DNA from: JBHIBR01 sp046759145 [NCBI: Nitrospinota bacterium]
GTDB lineage: Bacteria; UBA8248
Length of the DNA stretch: 11,970 nt
Direction: 5' to 3'
NCBI GenBank assembly: GCA_046759145.1
Contig: JBHIBR010000020.1
Span: forward strand, 1-11,970
Shown here: piece by piece, positions 7,108-11,970 of the stretch
Layout of the letters: every line of letters starts with the position of its first letter
Position numbering within the stretch: the stretch's first letter is position 1
The notes under the pieces: model-generated
Seen by the model: the letters and a program-made list of their open reading frames with translations, nothing else
The model's database searches: none
Told to the model about the DNA's origin: nothing
Program-made: the position numbers and the translations under genes

Positions 7108-9803
7108 AGCAACGCCATAGAGCTTCCCCCAAGCAACGCCCCCGCGCCCCGGCCCTGCCGCTGGAACCGGCCCCGGTCGGTCCGCCGAACGTCGGTCCAC
7201 CGAGCGAGGGTCACCCCGACGCACAGGCGCATCGGGAATTCTCTGCTCGGGGGGCCGGCTACGTCCGAGTGGCGGTGAGCGCTCCCGGCCTCGACCTCCT
7301 CACCTATCGCGTCCCCCCTCGGCTGCTCGGCCGCCTCTCCCAGGGGATGCGGGCGCTGGTGCCCTTGGGCCGCCGGCGGGTGACGGGCTACCTGGCTGAA
7401 AACCCCAGGCGGGAGCTCGCCCCCGACGAAGAGGGCCTCGACCTCAAGGACATCGCCGAACTCCTCGATGAAGAACCTGTGCTCGATGAGGGCCTCCTCC
7501 GGCTCGCCCGCTGGACGGCGGACTACTACTGCGCGGGCCTCGGCGAGGTGCTCAAGACAGCCCTTCCGGGTCTCCCTGAGCGCAAGAGCGTGACGCGGCT
7601 CCGCCTCACCCCCCGGGGGGAGGAGGTCGCCCGGAGGGGGCGGCTTCCCGGCATTCGGGGGAAACTGCTCTCCTTTCTCCAGCAGAAGGACAAAAAGCCA
7701 GGCCACCGGGCCCATGGGGCCACGCTCGCTCGTCTGGTGGCCGCCTTGGGGAAGGGAGCCTACGGGGCCGCCCTCGCCCTCGAACGGGAAGGGCTGGTCG
7801 AGAGAAAGGGAGAGTTGAGCGGTTCGCTCCGTCCGAAAGAGGCCCTCTGGGTGGAACTCGCGGGGGAGGCCGATGCGGCATCTTTGCTCTCTGGCCGCGC
7901 TCCCCTCCAGGCGTCGCTTCTGGAGCGCCTGGCGCAGGAGGCTCGGTCCACCGAACGCCGGTCCACCGAACGTCGGTCCACCGAAGGGGGGAGGCTCCCG
8001 GTTGCCCAGCTCGAGGCGGAGCGCCCCGGAAGCCGCGCGGCCCTTGCCCAGCTCGCCCGCAAAGGCCTGGTCCGGATCTGGAAGGGGGGGGTTCCCCCGC
8101 CCGGACCCCGCGACCTGGGAGAGGGGGCTTTCCGGGACGACGAAAGAGGGCGCATCGAGCTCCTCCCCGCCCAGAGCCGGGCGCTCGGGGCCATCGCCCC
8201 CGACCTCCGCGCGGGTCGCTTCGCCGTCCACCTGCTGCACGGGGTGACCGGGAGCGGGAAGACGGAGGTCTACCTTCGCGCCATCGAGGAGGCGCTCGCC
8301 CTGGGGCGCGAAGCCCTCGTGCTCGTCCCCGAGATCGCTCTCACCCCCCAGCTCCTCGGCCGCTTCCAGGCTCGCTTTGGAGACCACGTGGTGCGCCTTC
8401 ACAGCGCGCTCGCCCGCCGGGAGCGCTGGGAGGGGTGGCGGCGCCTGCGCGCCGGTGGGGCGGCTGTCGCCCTGGGGACGCGCTCGGCCGTCTTCGCGCC
8501 CCTCTCGCGGCTGGGTCTCATCGTAGTCGATGAGGAACACGACTCCTCCTACAAGCAAGAGGAGTCTCCCCGCTACCACGCCCGCGACCTCGCGGTCGTC
8601 CGCGCCCGGGAGGCGGGGGCGGTGTGCATCCTGGGCTCAGCCACCCCCTCGGTGGAGAGCTACGAGAACGCCCGGAGGGGGAAGTACCGCCTCTCGCCTC
8701 TCCCCGCGCGGCCGGGGGGGAGGCCCCTTCCCACCGTCCACCTGGTGGACCTCCGGGAGGAGGGCGCCTTCCTCAGCCACCGTGCGGTGCGCAGCCCGCG
8801 CGACGAGCCCCTCATCCTCTCCCGCGCGCTGGAGGAGGCCATCCGCGAGCGCCTGGAGCGGGGCGAGCAGGTCATCCTCTTCCTCAACCGGCGGGGCTAC
8901 GCCTCTTTCGTCCTCTGCCGGGAGTGTGGTCAGGCCGCGCGCTGTCCCCGTTGCAGCGTCTCCCTCACCTACCATCTGGCGGAGCGTCTGCTGCGCTGCC
9001 ACTACTGCGAGTATGTCTCCCGTCTCCCCGGGGGCTGTGAGCGCTGCGGGGGGGCGCGGGTGGGCTACTTCGGCCTGGGCACCCAACGTGTGGAGGAAGC
9101 GCTCCGGGCGCGCTTTCCCCAAGCCCGGGTGGGCCGCCTGGACCGGGACGCCGCCCGCCCCGCCCGGGGTGGGCCTGGGGAGGTGCTGGGGCGCCTGCGG
9201 CGGGGCGAGGTGGACATCCTGGTGGGCACCCAGATGGTGGCCAAGGGCCACCACTTCCCCCGGGTCACCCTGGCGGGGGTCATCGCCGCCGACCTCTCCC
9301 TCAACATCCCCGACTTCCGGGCCGCCGAGCGCACCTTCCAGCTCCTCACCCAGGTGGCGGGACGCTCGGGCCGGGGGGAAGGGCCGGGGGAGGTCATCGT
9401 GCAGGCCTTCCACTGCGACCACTACGCCATCCAGTGCGCCCGGGAGCACGACTACGCCTCCTTCTTCGCCCAGGAGCTGGAGGTCCGCCGGGCGCTGGGC
9501 TATCCCCCCTTCCGCCGGCTCGCTCGGCTCACCTTCGAGAGCCGGGACGAGGGCAGGGCGAAGGAAGCTGCCGAGCGGGCAGCGCGGGAGGTGAGCAGAG
9601 GGGGCTTCGCCGGGGTGGAGGCCCTGGGCCCGGCCGAGGCGCTGGTGAAGCGCGTCAAGGAGGTCTTCCGCTACCAGGTCCTTCTCAAGGGCGAGCGCCC
9701 GAGCGCCTTGCGGGAGGCGGTGCGCGCTGCGGCGGAGGCGGCAACCGGCAGGAAAGATGGGGTCCGGTTTGCCGTGGACGTGGACCCGGCGGGACCGTTC
9801 TAG
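7104..9803 (+). CDS. priA: Primosomal replication-restart helicase PriA, enlarged
   Basis: PriA is the 3'-to-5' DNA helicase that recognises stalled forks and reloads the replisome. The order seen is the 3'-DNA-binding domain (from about YVRVAVSAPGLDLLTYRVP, residues 53-71), a winged-helix region, helicase lobe 1 with Walker A GVTGSGKTE (380-388) and DEEH (476-479), and GSATPS as motif III. An inserted zinc-binding module has eight cysteines (605, 608, 614, 617, 632, 635, 645, 648), and lobe 2 follows (VGTQMVAKGHHFPRVTLAG and QVAGRSGRG). All catalytic motifs look intact. At 899 aa it is well above the usual 730-800. The excess includes an N-terminal tail of about 50 basic, proline-rich residues and a repeat-encoded insertion at 281-295. 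The start is a GTG in a GTGA overlap with the dehydratase stop; no better in-frame start precedes the first domain. Confidence 0.96.
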   Translation: MKQRHRASPKQRPRAPALPLEPAPVGPPNVGPPSEGHPDAQAHREFSARGAGYVRVAVSAPGLDLLTYRVPPRLLGRLSQGMRALVPLGRRRVTGYLAENPRRELAPDEEGLDLKDIAELLDEEPVLDEGLLRLARWTADYYCAGLGEVLKTALPGLPERKSVTRLRLTPRGEEVARRGRLPGIRGKLLSFLQQKDKKPGHRAHGATLARLVAALGKGAYGAALALEREGLVERKGELSGSLRPKEALWVELAGEADAASLLSGRAPLQASLLERLAQEARSTERRSTERRSTEGGRLPVAQLEAERPGSRAALAQLARKGLVRIWKGGVPPPGPRDLGEGAFRDDERGRIELLPAQSRALGAIAPDLRAGRFAVHLLHGVTGSGKTEVYLRAIEEALALGREALVLVPEIALTPQLLGRFQARFGDHVVRLHSALARRERWEGWRRLRAGGAAVALGTRSAVFAPLSRLGLIVVDEEHDSSYKQEESPRYHARDLAVVRAREAGAVCILGSATPSVESYENARRGKYRLSPLPARPGGRPLPTVHLVDLREEGAFLSHRAVRSPRDEPLILSRALEEAIRERLERGEQVILFLNRRGYASFVLCRECGQAARCPRCSVSLTYHLAERLLRCHYCEYVSRLPGGCERCGGARVGYFGLGTQRVEEALRARFPQARVGRLDRDAARPARGGPGEVLGRLRRGEVDILVGTQMVAKGHHFPRVTLAGVIAADLSLNIPDFRAAERTFQLLTQVAGRSGRGEGPGEVIVQAFHCDHYAIQCAREHDYASFFAQELEVRRALGYPPFRRLARLTFESRDEGRAKEAAERAAREVSRGGFAGVEALGPAEALVKRVKEVFRYQVLLKGERPSALREAVRAAAEAATGRKDGVRFAVDVDPAGPF
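7177..7206 (+). repeat. Two-unit array of 15-bp palindromic element in priA 5' end
   Basis: The units are 7177-7191 and 7192-7206. Each begins with TCGGTCCRCCGA followed by three bases (acg, gcg). The core pairs TCGGT with ACCGA across CC; the first unit has one change (G for A) in the core. It encodes GPPNVGPPSE (residues 26-35) of the PriA N-terminal tail. The unit starts at the second codon position. Confidence 0.85.
7943..7987 (+). repeat. Three-unit array of the same 15-bp element inside priA
   Basis: The units are 7943-7957, 7958-7972 and 7973-7987, with core TCGGTCCACCGA (first base C in unit two) and spacers acg, acg and agg. It encodes RSTER RSTER RSTEG at residues 281-295, between the helices of the predicted winged-helix region. 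The unit starts at the third codon position, a different phase from the array near the priA start. Confidence 0.92.
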
Positions 9804-9813
9804 GGAGCCCGCC

Positions 9814-10311
9814 GTGGGAGGGGAAGGGAAGGTCTCGCGCCCCTCATCCAAACCAGAGTCCCAGAAATCTCCCCTCCGCGTGGTCCTCGACACAAACGTC
9901 CTCATCGCGAGCTTTTTCGGTTCGGTCCACCGAGGTTCGGTCCACCGAGGGAAAGGCTCGGCGGGCCTCCTGCGCGCCTGGCGGGAGGGGAAGGTGGTTT
10001 TGTGCGTGAGCCGGGCCGTCCTGGCGGAATACCGGGCGGTGCTCGGAAACCTGCGCTTCCTGGGAAAGCGGAAGGAGGAGCTCCTGGCCGCGCTGGAAGG
10101 GGATGAGGGCGTTGTGCGGGTGCGGGCGAGGCGGCACCTTCAGGAGGTGCCCGACCCGGGGGACAACCGCCTGCTCGAGTGCGCCCTGGCCGCGGGCGCG
10201 CGCTACCTCATCACCTCCGACCGGGCCCTCCTCGCCCTGGATGGCTTCCGCGGCCTCCAGGTCTGCACCTCGGGCGAGTTCTGGCGGCGGTGGAGGAAGG
10301 ACGCGGGTTGA
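9814..10311 (+). CDS. PIN-domain protein (COG1569-like putative toxin nuclease)
   Basis: This is a 165-aa PIN-domain protein, the fold of Mg-dependent RNases such as VapC. It resembles the family annotated as putative toxin of a TA system (COG1569). Acidic positions are in place: D26 in VVLDTNVLIASF, E72 in VLAEYRAVL, D117 in PDPGDNRLLECALAAGA, and D136 in YLITSDRALLAL. The start is the GTG at 9814, with AGGGAG six bases upstream and directly after the priA stop. A GTG at 9880 at the fold boundary lacks a ribosome site. The first 20 residues are a polar tail. Residues 37-46 (SVHRGSVHRG) come from the 15-bp repeat array, inserted in the loop after the first catalytic strand. No antitoxin gene adjoins it: priA is upstream and a separate TA pair follows. 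It could therefore be a solitary nuclease, or a toxin that has lost its partner. Confidence 0.88.
   Translation: MGGEGKVSRPSSKPESQKSPLRVVLDTNVLIASFFGSVHRGSVHRGKGSAGLLRAWREGKVVLCVSRAVLAEYRAVLGNLRFLGKRKEELLAALEGDEGVVRVRARRHLQEVPDPGDNRLLECALAAGARYLITSDRALLALDGFRGLQVCTSGEFWRRWRKDAG
9922..9951 (+). repeat. Two-unit array of the 15-bp element inside the PIN gene
   Basis: The units are 9922-9936 and 9937-9951, both with a perfect TCGGTCCACCGA core and spacers ggt and ggg. An extra TCGGT half-unit precedes them at 9917-9921. The array encodes SVHRG SVHRG. The unit starts at the first codon position, so the three arrays in the window use all three phases. Confidence 0.92.
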
Positions 10312-10330
10312 GGCCGGAAGTAGAAAAAGC

Positions 10331-10357
10331 TTGACATAAGGCAAAAACTTATATAAG
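10331..10357 (+). promoter_or_regulatory. Sigma-70-type promoter of the toxin-antitoxin operon
   Basis: There is a perfect TTGACA at 10331-10336. The best -10 is TATAAG at 10352-10357 (15-bp spacing); TAAGTT at 10354-10359 gives a 17-bp spacing but a weaker match. The segment is A/T-rich against a GC-rich surround. It starts 20 bp after the PIN gene stop and would give an RNA leader of about 75 nt before the toxin ATG. Confidence 0.65.
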
Positions 10358-10360
10358 TTT
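10345..10360. promoter_or_regulatory. Perfect 16-bp palindrome on the TA promoter, probable operator
   Basis: AAACTTATATAAGTTT is identical to its reverse complement and covers the -10 region. Type II antitoxins with HTH domains commonly repress their own promoter by binding such dyads. The HTH antitoxin encoded downstream is the obvious candidate. Binding itself is inferred. Confidence 0.65.
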
Positions 10361-10385
10361 GAATGCGAAGAGGGGTTGCTAGGTC

Positions 10386-10428
10386 GCCTCTCGGTCGAAC
10401 CAGAGAGCCTCCGAGAAGTCACGGAGGC
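10386..10428 (+). promoter_or_regulatory. Structured leader of the toxin mRNA
   Basis: Two adjacent foldable elements are seen. In 10388-10408 CTCT pairs with AGAG and GGT with ACC around a small loop. At 10407-10428 GCCTCCG (10407-10413) pairs perfectly with CGGAGGC (10422-10428) around an 8-nt loop. The two share a few bases and may compete. The second ends 4 nt before the toxin ribosome site, so it could limit toxin translation; this is inference. Confidence 0.4.
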
Positions 10429-10442
10429 ACTCAGAGGGGAGG

Positions 10443-10706
10443 ATGGCGAAACGAGTAGCTGCGCTGAAGATCAGGAGCAAGGCGGCCAAGGCGCTGGAGG
10501 GTCTTCCCGTAAGGCTCCGCTTGCGGATAAGGGAGCGGCTCTTGGCCCTCGCGGAAGACCCGCGGCCTAGAGGGTGCCGAAAGATGAAGGGGGATGTATT
10601 CAGGGTTCGGCAGGGAGACTGGCGAATCTTCTACCGGGTGGATGACAGGAGGAAGGAAGTGTTGGTGGAGGCCATCCGCCACAGGAGGGAGGCATATCGT
10701 AGCTAG
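10443..10706 (+). CDS. RelE/ParE-family toxin
   Basis: This 87-aa basic protein has the RelE/ParE fold pattern: an N-terminal helical pair (VAALKIRSKAAKALEGLPVRLRLRIRERLLALAEDP) followed by the beta-sheet core KMKGDVFRVRQGDWRIFYRVDD and KEVLVEAIRHRREAYR. Family members mostly cleave ribosome-bound mRNA. The basic and aromatic residues that usually carry out catalysis have counterparts here: R54, R56, R61, Y64, the R81-R82 pair and Y85. Length is typical (80-100). The ATG at 10443-10445 follows AGAGGGGAGG at a short spacing, which may weaken translation. The toxin gene comes first, as in HigBA and some RelE/Xre modules, with the antitoxin 49 bp downstream. A gyrase-targeting ParE action cannot be excluded, but the retained C-terminal His/Arg/Tyr pattern favours RNase activity. 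Confidence 0.9.
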   Translation: MAKRVAALKIRSKAAKALEGLPVRLRLRIRERLLALAEDPRPRGCRKMKGDVFRVRQGDWRIFYRVDDRRKEVLVEAIRHRREAYRS

Positions 10707-10713
10707 AGAGGAC

Positions 10714-10731
10714 CGCCCGCTGGCGCGGGCG
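10714..10731 (+). promoter_or_regulatory. Hairpin between toxin and antitoxin genes
   Basis: CGCCCGC (10714-10720) and GCGGGCG (10725-10731) form a perfect 7-bp GC stem with a TGGC loop, in the 49-bp gap between toxin stop and antitoxin start. No U-run follows. It could adjust the toxin:antitoxin ratio through mRNA processing or block read-through ribosomes; the effect is inferred. Confidence 0.5.
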
Positions 10732-10755
10732 TTCCCCGGAGAGGAGGGGACGCTC

Positions 10756-11145
10756 ATGCCCGCAAAGGAGAAGCTCGTCAAAGCAAAATTCGTGTATGCG
10801 CCAAACGGCAAAAGGCCCGAATACGCGCTGATCCCCTATGCGGAATACCGGAAGCTTGTCGAGCGCCTGGAAGACCTGGAGGATATGGCTGAAGTGGAGG
10901 CCATCCTCGCCGACCCGGACGCAGGCCGCGCCATCCCCTTTGAGGAGGTCGAGCGCCGCCTCTTTAAGAACCGCATCCGGGCCGTCCGGCTGAAGAAGCG
11001 GCTCACCCAGGCCCAGCTCGCCCGCAAGCTGCGGGTGAGCCAGAGCGCGGTCGCCCAGATGGAGCACCCCAGGAGCCGCCCGCGCCTCAAGACGCTCCAG
11101 AGGGCCGCGCGGGCGCTTGGGGTCTCTGTGGAGGAACTAGTCTAA
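10756..11145 (+). CDS. Xre-type HTH antitoxin with Phd-like N-terminal segment
   Basis: This 129-aa protein is the probable antitoxin of the preceding RelE-like toxin. The C-terminal part (about 73-129) is a Xre/Cro helix-turn-helix: RLTQAQLARKLRVSQSAVAQME with helix two at QAQLARKL and the recognition helix at SQSAVAQM, then LKTLQRAARALGVSVEEL. The N-terminal part (PEYALIPYAEYRKLVERLEDLED, residues 21-43) resembles the short strand-helix of Phd/YefM-like antitoxins and may be the toxin-binding end, joined by an acidic linker (EVEAILADPDAG). The ATG at 10756 has GAGGAGGGG upstream; longer in-frame versions overlap the toxin gene and lack support. The HTH likely binds the 16-bp palindrome at 10345-10360, giving autoregulation. 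A hairpin with a short T-run follows the gene. Confidence 0.9.
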   Translation: MPAKEKLVKAKFVYAPNGKRPEYALIPYAEYRKLVERLEDLEDMAEVEAILADPDAGRAIPFEEVERRLFKNRIRAVRLKKRLTQAQLARKLRVSQSAVAQMEHPRSRPRLKTLQRAARALGVSVEELV

Positions 11146-11165
11146 CCCGCTCGGGAGATGGCGCG

Positions 11166-11194
11166 GGCGAGCGTTACCTTGCTCGCCGAGTTTT
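11166..11194 (+). terminator. Candidate intrinsic terminator after the TA operon
   Basis: GGCGAGC (11166-11172) pairs perfectly with GCTCGCC (11181-11187) across an 8-nt loop, followed by GAG and TTTT. It begins 20 bp after the antitoxin stop. The T-run is short and offset by three bases, so efficiency is uncertain. Confidence 0.55.
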
Positions 11195-11245
11195 CTCGAA
11201 ACAAACGGCCCGAAAAGCGATTCCCGGACCGACGCACTTATTGGA

Positions 11246-11278
11246 TGGTGGGCCGTGCTGGATTTGAACCAGCGATCT
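11246..11278 (-). pseudogene. 3' fragment of a tRNA gene (T arm, acceptor strand, CCA)
   Basis: Read on the minus strand: AGATC (variable-loop like), T stem GCTGG, T loop TTCAAAT (fits TTCRANY), CCAGC, acceptor 3' strand ACGGCCC, discriminator A and CCA. The 5' half is absent: the matching GGGCCGT strand, D arm and anticodon arm are not found at the expected distance (to about 11321). The acceptor sequence is like that of many bacterial tRNA-Lys genes, but identity cannot be set without the anticodon. A 3' tRNA end with CCA is the usual target of tyrosine integrases, so this may be an attachment-site remnant. The GRAGFEPA reading frame on the opposite strand is the well-known spurious translation of such sequence. 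Confidence 0.8.
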
Positions 11279-11704
11279 TCTTATTTTTGGCCTCCTGCAC
11301 GCTGACCGCCGACGCCAGACTGATCCAACCCTACCCTACCCAGGCCGAGGCCATCCGGATGACAGGTGATCTCTACTATCGCACGCGGCTGACACCCCTT
11401 GTGAAGAAGCTGATGGGGGCCTGGTTGAGGTGGTGGCGCGGACGCTGACAGTGGCTGAAAGGCTGGCGAAGCCGACGCCTAAACCCGCCCACAGGGCACA
11501 TCCGGATTGCAAGTCTCGGGGTTGTTCCCTACGAGAGATGGGACGGGACTCCCTCTATCGCGCCCACTGGGGTGCCAGACCCGCCACAACCTCACCTACC
11601 GGAGCACCCAGGAGCACGACAGCCGGGTGGCCGCGCTGTCCGCTCCCCCCTGGTCTACGCGAAAATGAGTCTTTCACTTTAAAAATCAACGGCTTGTGCC
11701 CTCC
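11279..11704. other. Gene-free stretch, possibly decayed
   Basis: No convincing gene, RNA or repeat is seen here. Short open frames on the plus strand (for example one containing TGDLYYRTRLTPLVKKLMGAWLRWWRGR and another with VARTLTVAERLAKPTPKP) lack ribosome sites and resemble no family I recognise. They sit in different frames next to each other, as in a frameshifted remnant. Composition shifts from GC-rich to A/T-rich near 11660-11740. Confidence 0.4.
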
Positions 11705-11732
11705 TCGACAATTTCGCTAGGAAACATATATC
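11705..11732 (+). promoter_or_regulatory. Possible sigma-70 promoter
   Basis: TCGACA (11705-11710, five of six to TTGACA) is followed after 16 bp by TATATC (11727-11732). It lies in a local A/T-rich patch and points toward the gene at 11909. The match is moderate and the leader would be about 170 nt. Confidence 0.3.
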
Positions 11733-11828
11733 TTTTGTGTCCCCGAAGCACGATCTCCTTGGCAGGCAGGCCGCTCGCTATAGGCGCGGGCGAGGAGTAC
11801 CTGGGAAATGTCGGTAATCCCGGCTGGA

Positions 11829-11858
11829 GATGCGTGCAGGGCAAATCTGGCACGCATC
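11829..11858. promoter_or_regulatory. 9-bp inverted repeat overlapping the -24 element
   Basis: GATGCGTGC (11829-11837) and GCACGCATC (11850-11858) are perfect reverse complements with a 12-bp spacer; arm centres are 21 bp apart, two helical turns. The right arm overlaps the -24 element of the sigma-54 promoter. A dimeric regulator bound here would be expected to block the polymerase. Confidence 0.5.
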
Positions 11859-11862
11859 CTGC
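11847..11862 (+). promoter_or_regulatory. Sigma-54 (-24/-12) promoter
   Basis: CTGGCACG-CATC-CTGC matches the consensus YTGGCACG-N4-TTGCW, with the invariant GG (11849-11850) and GC (11861-11862) exactly 10 bp apart. The -12 element has one change in TTGC and lacks the final A/T. Transcription would begin near 11873-11875, about 35 nt before the ATG at 11909. An enhancer-binding activator should be required; its site is not identified. Confidence 0.65.
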
Positions 11863-11908
11863 GGGGCTCCAGGGCGAGATGGATCGCCTTTGAAGAGGAA
11901 GAAAACCC

Positions 11909-11970
11909 ATGTTCAAGAAGGTCGTTCTTCCGGTGCTGTTGCTTGCGGCGGGGGGATTCGCGGTGGCCCT
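11909..11970 (+). CDS. Secreted protein, N-terminal signal peptide only (cut by window edge)
   Basis: Only the first 20 full codons are present: MFKKVVLPVLLLAAGGFAVA. They form a classic Sec signal peptide: two lysines, a hydrophobic core of leucine, valine and alanine, then small residues. No type IV pilin signature (GFTLIE) and no lipobox cysteine are visible within the part shown. The ATG at 11909-11911 has AGAGG about ten bases upstream. It lies 46 bp downstream of a sigma-54-type promoter, which points to a regulated envelope or periplasmic product. The function cannot be told from this fragment. Confidence 0.7.
   Translation, partial: MFKKVVLPVLLLAAGGFAVA

Noticed and set aside
7177-7987. 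CRISPR array
   Set aside because: The units are 15 bp with 3-bp spacers, inside genes, with no cas genes; the geometry does not fit.
5950-8579. Long minus-strand open frames over the dehydratase and priA
   Set aside because: They are antisense shadows with low-complexity translations and no recognisable domain.
10389-10400. TCGGTCGAACC in the TA leader as a degenerate copy of the 15-bp element
   Set aside because: It matches only part of the core and needs a deletion; it is better explained as one side of a leader hairpin.
11158-11448. A 96-codon frame containing GRAGFEPA
   Set aside because: GRAGFEPA is the antisense reading of a tRNA T arm and acceptor, a known false gene; no ribosome site supports it.
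11696-11893. Plus-strand 65-codon frame before the last gene
   Set aside because: It lacks a ribosome site and spans the promoter elements.
11686-11916. Minus-strand 76-codon frame ending AKEIVLRGHKRYMFPSEIVEEGTSR
   Set aside because: The C-terminal part looks protein-like, but the frame covers the sigma-54 promoter and the start of the downstream gene, and the remainder is proline-rich low complexity. It might be a remnant but is not supported as a gene.

Overview
The window is GC-rich, densely packed bacterial DNA. G/C is preferred at third codon positions, Shine-Dalgarno sites are purine-rich, and GTG or TTG starts occur beside ATG. The mix of genes (a Tat-exported binding protein with an ABC ATPase, a short-form isopropylmalate isomerase, PriA, a type II toxin-antitoxin pair, a sigma-54 type promoter) suits an uncultured Gram-negative-like, proteobacterial or related high-GC lineage. 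The sequence alone does not fix the taxon.

Left part, minus strand (1-2453): an ABC importer. A strong extended -10 promoter (2445-2453) is followed by a leader of about 295 nt with several long-range inverted repeats. Then come a Tat-signal extracellular binding protein (800-2143), an intercistronic hairpin, and the ATPase, which runs off the left edge. The permeases are not in view.

Middle part, minus strand (2542-5934): a tight five-gene run. In transcription order it is a small coiled-coil protein, leuC, leuD, a zinc-independent quinone oxidoreductase, and a small two-helix membrane protein.

Right-middle, plus strand (6073-10311): a short PLP-dependent threonine/serine dehydratase whose stop overlaps the start of an unusually long priA, then a PIN-domain protein. 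Small arrays of a 15-bp element with an interrupted-palindrome core (TCGGTCCACCGA plus 3 bp) lie inside coding sequence three times: twice in priA and once in the PIN gene. Each array is read in a different codon phase and each falls at a terminus or a predicted surface loop. This is the most unusual feature of the window.

Right part (10312-11194): a RelE-type toxin/HTH antitoxin operon, toxin first. It has a perfect 16-bp palindrome on its promoter, a structured leader, an intercistronic hairpin and a candidate terminator.

Far right (11195-11970): mostly non-coding. It holds the 3' third of a tRNA (T arm, acceptor strand and CCA, minus strand), which looks like an integration-site remnant, and about 400 bp with no recognisable gene. 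A well-matched sigma-54 (-24/-12) promoter follows, overlapped by a 9-bp inverted repeat, just upstream of a secreted-protein gene cut by the right edge.
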